The notes beneath the pieces are model-generated. The model saw only the letters and a program-made list of their open reading frames with translations, had not been told where the DNA came from and ran no database searches. Position numbers and translations under genes: made by a program. Below are positions 10,783-21,058 of a stretch of DNA of 64,000 nucleotides, piece after piece (position 1 is the first letter of the stretch; every line of letters begins with the position of its first letter). The stretch comes from Hyaloraphidium curvatum. Its lineage: Eukaryota > Monoblepharomycota > Hyaloraphidiomycetes > Hyaloraphidiales > Hyaloraphidiaceae. Location: NCBI GenBank assembly GCA_025558095.1, contig JAIVFI010000002.1, forward strand, positions 558,001-622,000, given 5' to 3'.

Positions 10783-13700
10783 ATGGACACCATCGCCGCC
10801 GCGGCGGCCGCGCTGGAGCCCGTCGCGGGCCCAGGTGCCGGCGGTGACGTCGACTCGACCCCCGCCCCGCGCGCCGCGCCCAAGCCGCGCAGGCCCGCCG
10901 CCGGAGCCGCCCCCGCCCGGGAGACGGGAGAAAGGAAGCGGAAGAGCGCGGGGGAGGGCGAGGGCGGCGCCGCTGCGGGCCCCGTCGCCTCCGCCGGCGG
11001 CCTGCAGGGCCCACAGAAGCGTCGGATCGCCGCGACCAAGCCCCCGTCGGCCAAGGCGCCCGGCGAACCGGGGCGCAAGCAGCCGGCAGGCATACGCAAG
11101 AAGGATCTGGCATCGGCCGGTGCTCCGGCAGCCCGCGGAGGTGCGGCGGGCGCCCCGGACGCGGCGGGGTCGGGAGGCAGCGGAGCGACGCGCAGGAGCA
11201 AGGTTGGCGACGCCGTCGTCCGGCACGAGGCGTCCCCGGGCGGGAATGATGCCGCTGCATCCGGTGCCGGGGCTCGCGCTCGCGGAGGAGGTGCTGGGGG
11301 CGACGGCGACGGCGCGCGGACCGGAGCTCCGGCTGGAGGGGCGCCGCTCAAGGCAGGAACCCCTCCCGGCGGTCAGGAAGCGCAGAATCCTGGCGGCCAG
11401 GGATCAGATGGATCCGCTCCCGCGGCAACGGCTGCCTCGGTCCCTCCGGCGGAGGCTCCGGCTCGACCGACGGCGCGGAAGCCAAAGAGGAAGCGCGCCG
11501 CCGAAGACGACGGGGATGCGGAGCGAGCCGGTGCCGAGCCCGGTGCAGACGGCGCGGACGGAGGCTTGGGCCCCGCCGAGCGCAGCGAGCTCGAGGAGGC
11601 GCTCCGTTCCGGCCCCGCCGTGTCGGACGACCTGGAGCGCCGGGCCGCCCTCGCCGCGGACGAGGCCTGGAAGAACAGGGAGAACAGCGGGACCACGGAC
11701 AGCATCTACGCCTCGCACTTTGAGCACTACAAGCTCTGGTGCGGCGGGAACGGCGTGGAGCCCTTCCCCGTCCTGCCGGCCAAGGCGGTGCTGTTCGCCG
11801 ACTGGACGATGAAGCGGCCGCGCCTCAAGTCCGGCGTGAGGAAGGGCTCGAAGAAGGGGCGCACGGCGGACCAGGGCCCAGCAACCCTGGCGGCTTTGGA
11901 AGAGCTGTTCGTCACGGGCACTCGGATTGGGCCGGGTGTGGTCGGGGGCGAGTTCTTGCGCAAGGCCACGGCCATCGACTTCCCCGAGGCCGATTTCCCG
12001 CAGGCCCACCGCCCGCTCCGAAGCGATCCTCGGGTGACGCGGATCGAGAAGCTCTCGAAGCAGAACAGCGCGTCGCGGCAGGCAAACTCGGAGGAGATCA
12101 AGTCGGCCGGCGGCGCGTCCAAGACCTACAACCAGCAGCAGTACCGCGACGTCGCGGACTACCATCTGCTGCGAGCGGCGAACGGCAAGAAGGCTGCTGT
12201 CACGCCGCAGGAGGCCGCCGCGGGGGTGCGCAACCGGGCACTGCACTTGATCTCGGGATCCTTGGCGGATCGGTCGTCGGACGTGCGCCCGACCGCGCTC
12301 TCGGACGTGCAGTTGCGCGAGGTGACTCTCCCAAAGACTGATCGCATTGTGGAGGTGGGCAGTCAATCTCCGTGGGTCGCGTGAAGCTTCCTAACGCTTG
12401 TTTGCCCGCCCAGCTCGGCGTCATCCTCGACAACAGCTCGAAAACAAACAAGGAAGGGGAGATCTTCGAGAAGGCGATGTTGCGGAACCCGGACGTCCGG
12501 ATCTGCCCCATCAACTCGCTCGCCCTGCACAGCTATGCAACGTACCACATCCTACAGGAGCGGCCCCCGGAGCTTGCCCCCGTTTTTGACGCCAAGAGCC
12601 CGCCGTACGGCCGCAGGGACTGGTACAAGATCCCGCTGTTTCCTGGGAACGGAGAGAAGGGGGAGATCGCGTACAAGAGTGGGTGGCCGCGGACTTCCCG
12701 CCTCTCCGTGAACTCACGGGCCCTTCTCCGCCGCAGCGCACTGGAAAGCAGTCACGGGAGCACACACGGCGCTCGGGCTCTTCGACGTCACGAAGAAGAC
12801 CCACGCTGGGCGCTCGTACGCTCCGCGTTGCGCGCATGCCAAGGACTGTCCCGACGAGGACATGATGGCCCTGGGGCGGTGGAGCAACGGCAAGATCTTC
12901 CGGGAGCGATACTTAACGTCGATGCCGTGGCCGGCGGTCATCGCGACCGCCGACTCCGACGCCTCCAACCCGGCGGCCTACTACGTCCCGCGTGCGCAGC
13001 TCGGTGGGTGCCGTCGAATTGACACCTGGCGAGGCGCCACTGACGCAGCACTCCGCGATCGATCGCGTCGATCCTGCAGAGCCGCCTGCGGAGCTCCAGC
13101 AACGCATCATGCCTTGGGCAGACGCCTCGCTCGCTGCGTACAAGGAGCGCCTCGGACTGGACCCGTCCAAGTACCGCGACCCGTGCTGTGAGATGACCTG
13201 TAAGAGGTTCATTTTGGAGCGGAAGGTGCGGGGCGTCCCTTTTCCTCGGTCGTGCGTGCATGCGGGCGGTTGCTGACCACCCTGCTTTACTCTTGCAGAT
13301 CCTCCTTCAAGACGCCCCGGAGCTCATCAACCATTTCGCCCCCGAGTTCAGCAAGGACGGCTACGATGCGCACGCGGACGACGGCCTCCCCTTCGTCTTC
13401 AAGACCGAGCTCTTCCTCTCCACCGAGTACCTGGTATGGCACCGCGAAGCGCTCGCCAAGATCGGCGAGCTGCGCGAGGCCGTGCGCCACGTGGCTGGGC
13501 CGAAGGAGTTTGTGAACGCGATCGTGCCGCTCTTTCAGCAGCAGAACCTACTCTTCGGGCGCCTCGAGGAGGCTGTCTCGCGCAAGCCGGACGGGGCGTC
13601 GGCAGACCTGCGCACCGCGGTGCGCGAGGACGTGCGCGAGGACATGACCGTCCTCTACAACACGCTCGTGGAGACCCTCGACTCCACCATGGAGCAGGCC

Positions 13701-14597
13701 ATGGAGCATCTGACCGAGACGGTCACGGACGTGGTGCAGGACGTGTTCCGCAAGGCTGTGCCTTCCTTGGCGGCGGCCCTGCAGGCCCAGGTGCCGGCCG
13801 TCTCGGCCGGAAGCCCGGGCGTCTCCACCTCCTCCCCTTCGGCCCCGGCCCTCGCCAATCCATCGGCAACGGAGCTCCCGGTGCTCCTTCCCCGCCCGCA
13901 GCCCGTTTCCCAGGACGGTGGCGCCGGCCTGGGTGTTCCCCGCCCCCTGCTTTGCTTCCCCCGGCCTCCGAGCTTTCCCCCCTCCGGAAGCCCGGTCTCC
14001 GCCCTTGCTCCGCAGCCCAGCACCTCTGCAGCTCCCTCAGAACCTGCCCAGGGACCGGCAGCTGCCCCCTCGGCCGGCGCTGCGGCGGCAACGGGCCTCG
14101 ACGCCGCCCAGGCGGAGAAGCGGGCGCTGGAGGCGTCGCGGCTGCGGCAAAAGTACGGAGCCAAGCTCCAGGGCATCGACATTGTTTTCCACAACGGGCA
14201 GATGGTACCGGCGTACGAGCTTGCCGCCGGGAAGCTGTCGATCGAGGACGCCTACAACGAGATCTACGTCGGGCGCGATGGCAAGATCTCGGTGGAGGAG
14301 CTGGACAGGGACTTTGGGCCCAAGTGGCGGCGGAACAACAACCGCATCCAAACCGAATACGGAAGGCGGAAAGCGATCAAGGAGGAGCTGGAGAAGATCC
14401 GGCGCGGCCCGCCCGCAAAGTCGCCGACGGCGGCGCTCCGGGCCCTCAAGGACAGGTTCACGGACAATGGGGCGGAGCTGACGGCGCGGCAGGTGAGCGA
14501 CCGGCTCCAGAAGGCGGCGCGGGACGCCGCCAAGGCTGCGAAGGAGGCGGCGGGCGGGGCGGGGACGGGTGCGGCCGCGCAGGGGGCTGCGGCGTGA
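10783..14597 (+). CDS. Crypton tyrosine recombinase with GCR1_C DNA-binding domain, intact
   Basis: Five exons, 10783-12354, 12414-12678, 12737-13003, 13080-13255 and 13299-14597, join in frame to 1192 residues. Introns of 59, 58, 76 and 43 nt are GT-AG; the first contains an in-frame TGA in this copy, which supports splicing. Residues 1-260 are Ala/Gly/Pro-rich with Lys/Arg clusters. The recombinase domain has a candidate Arg at 497 or 502, HxxR at H635-R638, the W of GRW at 661 and the nucleophile Y671. Near the C terminus (about 1065-1130) KLSIEDAYNEIYVG, then DFGPKWRRNNN and a basic helix fit the GCR1_C domain of Cryptons. Between these lie a helical segment and a Pro/Ser/Ala linker. Such proteins cut and rejoin DNA as site-specific recombinases. 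Compared with copy A it lacks five residues (VLNAL) but all frames are open. Confidence 0.85.
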
Positions 14598-15955
14598 CGG
14601 AAGGCGGGTCTTCTTGGGACATGGGGCAGTAGCGAGGTAGCGGAGGATCTTTTCGTTCTTTTCCCTGTGTTTGGTTCGGTTCAAGAATTGTAGGCCTCGG
14701 AAATCCGGTCAATCCAGTCCAGTCTGCCAGCGGGCGGCGCCCGCGGGCTCGCAAAACCTCCAGGAGGCCGGCAAGGCCGCCAGTCGCGGGCACCCTGCGC
14801 TGGCAAGAGCCGCGCTGGGCTCGTTGTCCGATTTTGCGGTCCGTTGCCGCGCTGTATCGCGGGGGTAGAGGGGTGGCGGCGAACCCACGGCACTGCCCCC
14901 ACACATCCCCCTCCCGCCGGCGGGAACCCCCGGAAAATCCCAACGGCCAGCGAGTTCAATACCGCGGGCACCTCGAACGGGGATTTGTCCGGCCCTTCGA
15001 CCCATCCATCCCGTGTTTCGCCTCCGGAAGAACCGGCGCCCGACCGACGGTCCCCCACATCCCCCCTCCCGCCGGCGACAGCTCCCGGAAAACCCCAACG
15101 GCCAGCGAGCCCAATGCCGTGGGCACCTCGAACGGCGATTTGTCGAGGCTTCGACCCGTCCGCCCGGTGTTTCGCCTCGAAGAGCCGGCTTCCGCCAGAC
15201 GGCCCTCCCCATCCCCCCTCCCGCCGCCCTCCGGTCCCTCTGGGAGCTGGTCCAAACCGGTGCAGCAACGGTGCCCGGCCTCGGCGCGACGCACGCCGGC
15301 CGGCGGACCCGGCGGCGCCGCGGGAACACGGCACCTCCCGCGGGGGGTTCCCGCCCGCGGCCGCAATTGCGGGCTCCCCCACCGCCACGCCCGCCGCCGC
15401 GGGCCCGCACGCCGGGGCGCCGCACGGCCCGACCGGTGCCGGAGTCGCAGCGCCGCGCGGCGGCCCGGGGGGAGCGGCGGTGCGGCGCGCGGGAGCGCGG
15501 CCGGCTTCGCCCCTCCGCGGTCGGGGCCAAACACCGCCGCCGCCGCGGCCGCCGCCGACCACGGCGCCGCGCAGGCGGATCCCGCGGCCGCGCTGCAGGC
15601 CGGGCGGGCGGGGGGCGGCGGCCGTGGGGCAGCGGGGGAAAGGCGGTCCGGCTCCGGGGGAATGTTACACGCCCTGGGTGGGTTCGAGTCTGGCGGGGCC
15701 AATTAGAGCTGACCGCGGAACTGGCCGGGGAATGTTATGCGCATAACATTCCCTGCGGTCAGGGCGGCTAACGATCGGGCGGTCAGGTCTAGTTCAATTA
15801 GGCGGCGGTCAGGGGTTTGGGGGGCTGACCACGGTGCACACACACATATGTTTTATCCCGCTTGCCCGCACTGTCTGATTTACATCTTTATGCTTTATTT
15901 GGCGAAGAATGGAGCCGAGGAAAGTTTGACGCCCTCAAGGGCACTGTGAAGGAAG
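14598..15955. other. GC-rich 3' region of Crypton B, no clear gene
   Basis: Very GC-rich, so long frames are open on both strands (for example 14681-15746), with Arg/Pro/Gly-rich predicted sequences and no motifs. I treat them as compositional. Holds the tandem repeat at 14895-15235. Confidence 0.55.
14895..15235. repeat. tandem repeat, about 154-bp period, 2.2 copies
   Basis: The segment CACATCCCCCCTCCCGCCGG recurs near 14902, 15056 and 15207, each followed by conserved text including CAACGGCCAGCGAG and, in the first two, GGGCACCTCGAACGG and a GTGTTTCGCCTC stretch. Copies differ at many positions. Located 300 bases after the recombinase stop codon, so it may be the 3' non-coding part of the Crypton. 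Confidence 0.75.
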
Positions 15956-17399
15956 ATGAATAGGCTGAAGGAGCACGATCCCGGTGCTGGTCGCCGCGAG
16001 TTCGAGTTCCCGCCAGTTCTGGACCCTGAAGCACCGCGCAGATCCTTGATCGAGTTCATCGACTCCTCGACCACGGCCATGCTTCTGCGCGTGGCATGCT
16101 GTGTCTGTGGACAGAGGCATCTGGAGCGCGCGTCAAACTCGACGTCGTTTGCTACACTTGCCGCAACGGGACATCTGGGAATCCCGGCTCGAATCGCCGC
16201 TTTGCGCTACTTCGAGGAATGCGGACTGGTTGAGCGGCGACGACAAGGGCTCATAGATGGCCTTCTCTTGGAGCCTTTGGGTATCACGCAGGAGGGCACG
16301 CACCAAGCAGTGCTGTCGGTTCGAGGAAACGCTTCCCTCAGTGCCATAAGCTCACATTCCTTCCAGAGTCAGCATCTTTACATTGACTCCAAAGCGTCCG
16401 GGCCCGCAAAATCGCGCCGTGTGGGGAAACCTGGCCATCTTCCAAGATGTCGTGCGCCTTCTGCCGAGGACCGCCGCGAGCATTCGGGACGAGATCCAGG
16501 TCTTCCTCGTCGGCAGTGACCGGGTGCGGGTCAAGCCGGCCCTCGTGCACCTTTTCGGTGTCCGGCGGGCCTACCTCTTGGAGGCGCTGGAGTGGCTCAT
16601 CAAGTACAACGTGCACTTTGTTGACGTCGAAATCAGAATGGATGCCGCCGATCTGCCGGAGGACGGCGTACCCGAAGAGTTCGCGATCGCAACCGGCTCG
16701 AGGCCGCGCCTGGAATCCGCTCACGGGTCGTCTTACACCTCGGGAATGACCTTGAACGAAGAGCTGCGGGGCCCCGAGTACAGTGTGGGAGCGGGCACCG
16801 GACAAGACGCGCAGGATGACGACGACGTGGTCGTTTTGGACACAACGGGACTCGTCGACTTTGCTGCGAATGCCACCGGATCCGGCAGTTCTGAGGAGGA
16901 ACACCAGCGTGCCATCTTGCGCGAACTACTTGCCCGCACCGCTCGAGTCCAGCGCGAGGCGGGGGTCCCTGCTTCCGCATTTCCCTTGGGGCACGGCTCG
17001 GAGCCTGTGAACATTTGGGCCGAGGACAGGGCCTCTGTGTTCGAGCTGAGCATTGTTGCCGCCTTTCCGTTCGGTGTTGGCGGTCCTTCGGCTACGGAGT
17101 CTCGCCAGAACTGCGCAGCTTTGATGAAGCAGGTCGCGGATGACAACTTGGCCGGAAGGAGCTACGCCTTCATCTTCACGGCTCTGCAGCTCGAACGGCG
17201 GAGCCAGGCAGGCTTCCAGACAAAGGTACGCTGGACGAGGCTGACCCACGCTGGCGAAACCTTGGACAAGCCCCGGGTCAGACCTGCCGACGATCGCGGT
17301 TCTGCCGCCTTAGCTTGTCTGTACATCAAACTCCTCACGAAAAAGGTGATCGCCCATAAAGAATGGCGACAATATACATTTCTTGAGAGATTTGGATGA
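15956..17399 (+). pseudogene. Helitron-type protein, N-terminal part (DUF6570 region), truncated
   Basis: Two frames. At 15956-16382 is a Cys pair (CCVCGQR) followed by helices and a YFEECGLVERRRQGLI-type segment. At 16383-17399 is the part that is most diagnostic: GNLAIFQDVVRLLP, a VFLVGS segment, FGVRRAYLLEALEWLIKYNV and LPEDGVPEEF, matching the DUF6570 region that precedes the Rep/helicase parts of eukaryotic Helitrons. Then AAFPFGVGG resembles the FPxLFPxGxGG segment just before the Rep domain. The HuH nuclease and the helicase are absent, and the block between the zinc-like part and GNLAIF seems deleted. So this is a non-functional 5' remnant of a rolling-circle transposon. Confidence 0.65.
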
Positions 17400-17496
17400 T
17401 CTACAAACGAGTGGGTTCAGGAAATGTGGAGAATGAGGGGCCCACCAAAAGCCATCTAGAAACCCCCGACCGCGTTCGCACCACCCGCAAAGCACG

Positions 17497-19291
17497 ATGG
17501 AGGCCGCCCAGACCCACGTGTGCCATGCTTGTGGTCTCTGCTTTGGCTGCAAGAAAGATCCGGTCAGCTGCGAGTGCACAGACGATGCGGCGGAGCGGTT
17601 CTACCGGGGAGTCGGCGAGGGGCCCGCTCAGGCGTGGTTCCGCTTTCGGCGAGGGAAGAAGCTACCGAGAGAGGCCATACCGGCTCTTCCCAACGACATG
17701 GCCGAGCTCTGCGGAACCTGCAATAACCACCGGCGCACCTGGGTGAGGGAGCATCCGGACGCGGGGAAGCGCGCGTCGAGCGCCTCGCCCGCGCCGCCCG
17801 CGAAGAGGGCGAGGGCAAAGAAGGGTGCTTTGCGTTCGCCCGCGGAAGACGAGGACAGCGGGGAAGATCGGCGTTCGCGGTCGGGTTCGGTGCGGTCCGG
17901 GTCGGTCACGGGGTACAGGGCGGCGGCGCACACGCTCTCCAGCGACTTTGCGAACGAGGAAGAGGCCATGAAGGATCTTTCCAACCCGCAGGAGGAAGAG
18001 CCCGACGGGGAGGATGGCGAGGACGAGCACGAGGAGGACGAGGACGGCGAGGAAAACGAGATCGGCTACAAGCGTGAGTTCGAAGCGTCCGCGTCCTCCT
18101 CTGCGGATCCTGACGCGTTCCCATCCTCGCAGTACGCGTCTACAACATCGATGAGCAGCTGACTGGGTTCCCGGACACCTTTGCGACCCTGAAGGTCGCG
18201 CTCAACGTCGAAACGATCACGGTCGCGTCCCTGCTCGCGAAACTGGCTCTGGCTCGCGATCCCGGCGGCGTTCTCGAAGAGTTCTTCGTCGGCTCGATAC
18301 CTGGCATGCAGTCGGCGCTCTGGATGTCGTCGAAGAAGCCCAAGAACGGCGGCGGACGCGCTTCGGAGATCGAGCCGATCAAGGACAGCGCGGCCCTGCG
18401 TCAGGCGATTAGCAACGGGTGCAAGAACGCGCAAGAAGGTCGCAAGGCCGCGAAAGACGCGTTCAACCTCTACGTTGTGACCAAGAACGCGATTGAACCG
18501 GCATTCCGCTCAGATAGACGGTGGCGCGGACATCGAGCCGACGGACGAAGCCATTGGCGAGGCGGCAAGGTACCAGGCCTTTGCGAAGCAGATCTGCTGT
18601 GGCGACGTCAAGCACGGGGCCGGCGACCCCATCAAGCCGGTGTGCGTCATAGCGGGCACCAAGCACATCAAGCTCAAGGCTGATCGGGTCTCGAGGTGGA
18701 TGAAGGAAGCGGTGGGCCGGCTTTTGGCGATGCTGGGCGCCGCTCACCGCCGCTCCCGCACAGGCCGATCCCGAGAAGCCGGCGGTCAACGAGCGCAACC
18801 CTCCGAGGAACATCGCGCTCTTTCATGAGTACTGGGCCGCTCGGGACTCGACGGAGGCGGACCTGGGGCTCGGCAGGCCGGTCCACGCGCACGCCGGCCC
18901 GGTCTTCTCCACCTCCGCGCCCGGCAGCGGCGAAGGGGCCCAAAACAAGCGCGCTGGCTCGCAACCACCTCCCCTCGCTCCTGCGTCGGTCCCTTACATC
19001 CTCATTGCAGCCAAGAACGGCAAGCGCGGCCGCGTCGGATCGGCCCAAGGCGATACCACCCTGTTCGACGCCCTACGGACCACCGAGATGCCCCAGAACA
19101 TGGTCGAGCAGATCACGGCCCGTAGAGGCGACCGCGGCGTGCGCTTCTTCCTGGACGGCACAAAGCAAGCGGCGGACCAGCTGACCTACGACGGCGACAC
19201 CCCGATCATCGACCTTCCGAGGCCCCCGAGCGTCAGCCTGTTGAAGATCTACTTCGAATCGTACGCCATCGAGAAAAACTTCGATTTCTAG
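17497..19291 (+). CDS. four-exon gene of unknown function, Cys-rich N terminus
   Basis: Exons 17497-18073, 18133-18476, 18514-18711 and 18764-19291 join in frame to 548 residues. The first and third introns (59 and 52 nt) have good donors and an upstream CTGAC or CTCACC site; the second (37 nt) is unusually short and could be placed otherwise. N-terminal Cys arrangement CHACGLCFGCKK, CECTDD, then LCGTCNNHRR suggests a zinc-binding module. Next come a basic segment (KRARAKKG), a Ser/Arg stretch and a long acidic stretch of Glu/Asp, then a mostly helical region (LKVALNVETITVASLLAKLA, EEFFVGSIPG) and a C terminus ending KNFDF. The layout resembles a nuclear protein. I recognise no family. It sits between a Helitron remnant and a Tc1 element, so it might be transposon-borne. 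Confidence 0.6.
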
Positions 19292-19315
19292 GCGTATCTC
19301 TACAGGATGTGACGA

Positions 19316-20166
19316 TCAAATGAGATACCCGCTTCCCCGATAGCATGCCCGAGCCTGTCGGTCGGTCACACTGCGGCAGGCCAAATCAATCGGCCCCATC
19401 AGGTCCGCTTGCCGCCCTGCCCACTCGTTGTTGCGCCTCAGCCACTGCTTGACGAAGAAGAAGCAATGCTCGATCTGTGAGAGGGCGTGAATTGGCGAAT
19501 CAAGCGCCATTGGGCCGCCGAGTACCCACCGGATCAAGGTCAGGCGAGTACGGAGGAAGGTATACGAGGCGAATGCCGGCGTTCTGCAGTATCTGGCGAA
19601 CGCGAGGGTCGTGATGGAACCTCACGTTGTCCGTCACCACGACCGAGTTCGGCCCGGGGTAAGCGTGGAGCACAGGGTTCTGAGGATCCAACTGCACGTT
19701 GATCAGAACAAGCAGCCACGTCGGCGGCCGCGGCACCTACCAGGCGCTCCTGGAGGAGCGCGACAAACTCGTCGGCGTTGTAGGACCCCTCCAGCATCCT
19801 CCAAGCCTCCAGCCCCTGAACCGACATGGCTGCCAGAAGCGAGATCTTCTTGCCACGAATGAATGGGACCGCGGCAGGCGCCCGGAATCCCCGAGGGGAG
19901 TATCCGTACCGCCGAGACAACGTCCGGTCGTCCGCCGCGGATTCGTCCATGAAGACAAGCTGCCACGGCTCGTATTGGCTCATGCGGACGCGAAAGGCGA
20001 GCCGCTCGTCCTCATTCCGCTCCCGTGCCGAGGTTTCCAGCTTCTTGCGGGTGAAGCCGAGTCGGTGGAGGTAGTTCCAAACCGACGACATGGAAATCCT
20101 GGTCCCGAGCTCCTCCTCGATCCGGTCCTGGATCTCCGACAGGTACCAGTCGCGTCTTTCGTTCAA
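19316..20166 (-). CDS. Tc1/mariner (IS630-type) DD34E transposase with two introns
   Basis: Minus-strand exons 20166-19741, 19691-19530 and 19474-19316 join to about 248 residues. Catalytic motifs: VFMDES (first Asp), VVTDNVRFHH (second Asp) and YSPDLDP joined across the second intron to IEHCFFFVKQWLRRN, giving SPDLDPIE with 34 residues between the second Asp and the Glu. The first part has SMSSVWNYLHRLGFTRKKL, the end of the helix-turn-helix region. Introns are 49 nt (19692-19740) and 55 nt (19475-19529), GT-AG with CTGATC and CTTGATTC branch-like sites. The usual N-terminal 80-100 residues are missing or lie in an upstream exon I could not find. Transposases of this family cut DNA at TA. 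No terminal inverted repeats were identified with certainty. Confidence 0.8.
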
Positions 20167-20482
20167 AAAAGCGCGCAGCCGCTGTCGGACGCGTCAGGAG
20201 CGTCGGAAAAACAGGGCCGCGGACGCGTCTCCGACCTGAACCTGCACCGCGGTCAGCGCCCAGTGCCGCTCTATAGGTACTTCCCCGATGGAATCCCTGA
20301 TTGATCGTCCACGAAACGCGGTTCGGGCTCCGGGGTTGGCTGACCCGGGTCAAAATGCGCCGGGACCTGGCGCCGGGAAGAGCCTGACCCAGGGTAAGCA
20401 AAGTTGGGATGACCCGGGTTTGGCTGGGTGGGGGAGGGGTGCCGCCCTGGGAAGTTGTAGCTTTTTGTATCAACGGAACTCC
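20167..20482. other. degenerate repeat, no gene
   Basis: Holds 20337-20433, which recurs as an imperfect inverted copy at about 25325-25432 (shared blocks include TGGCGCCGGGA, CCTGACCCAGGGT and AAGTTGGGATG), and the motif AGTTGYAGCTTTTTGTATCA at 20453-20472, which recurs at 22166. Confidence 0.6.
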
Positions 20483-21058
20483 ATCAATTTCTATGCCGGT
20501 CCCCTCGGGCCGGCGGTGCGCTTTTCGCAAGGAACCGCATTTCAATGGAATCTTTCAATACATCCAGCATGATCTAGTCTCTCTGCCGTTCTCGCTCGAT
20601 CAAGCTCGGCTCTTCGTGCTGGTAGCTACTTGCTCCATTTGGCTTCCGTGATTCATTAAAGAAGGTCCAGACCGTGCAGGACAAGGGCATCCGTGTTGCT
20701 GAAGAGGTCTCGAGTACGGTCAAATGCGGATCGAAGCATTGTAGGCCGCGTCCTCATCAACGACGTAGTGCGACCGTCCGGTTTGCGGCGACGAAAAAGA
20801 GCGAGACCCTTGAGCTTAGTGCTGCCCGCACCTAGCGCGGTCCGTAGCAGCGTCGGCACCAATTTGCGCGTGGCATTGCCCATGCTGCCGATCCTTAGCC
20901 CCAAACTAACTACCCGAAGAGGAGCTTCAGTGAAGCGTGCAGTCCGACTGGTCAAGTTCGAAAGCTTGCCATCTTCCTGCGGTTCAATGTGATCAAGCCT
21001 CAAGACTCCACCCCGGCACGATTCCGGCGGTGCTCAAACATCGGGTTGGGTCTGCGCG
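20483..21058. repeat. left arm of long inverted repeat
   Basis: About 576 bp, matching 28421-29007 in reverse complement at roughly 85 percent by eye, with scattered substitutions and small indels. Well-conserved blocks include TCTATGCCGGTCCCCTCGGG at the outer end and GATTCCGGCGGTGCTCAAAC at the inner end. On the minus strand it contains a 115-residue open frame (21003-20656, MRLDHIEPQEDGKLSNL) that is interrupted in the other arm, so coding is doubtful. The arms enclose an FkbM methyltransferase and a glycosyltransferase fusion. Confidence 0.85.

Larger units (their letters stand above)
10484..15813 (+). mobile_element. Crypton copy B, proposed limits
   Basis: The recombinase gene at 10783-14597 is flanked by related short motifs: TTAGGCGGACGGTCAGG at 10484-10500 and TTAGGCGGCGGTCAGG at 15798-15813. 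Outside these lie similar segments ending in CTGATTTACA (10441-10464 and 15857-15884), as direct copies. Cryptons lack terminal inverted repeats and leave short direct repeats from tyrosine-recombinase strand exchange, so these motifs are candidate ends. The GC content is much higher than that of the sequence on either side. Limits are inferred; the truncated copy A cannot confirm them because it lacks both ends. Confidence 0.45.

Noticed and set aside
10476-11351. 291-codon minus-strand frame opposite the Crypton B start
   Set aside because: Antisense shadow of the conserved N-terminal exon; copy A preserves the plus-strand frame instead.
14681-15746. Long frames on both strands after Crypton B (up to 300 codons)
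   Set aside because: Sequence is extremely GC-rich and contains a tandem repeat; predicted proteins are low-complexity and all frames are open together.
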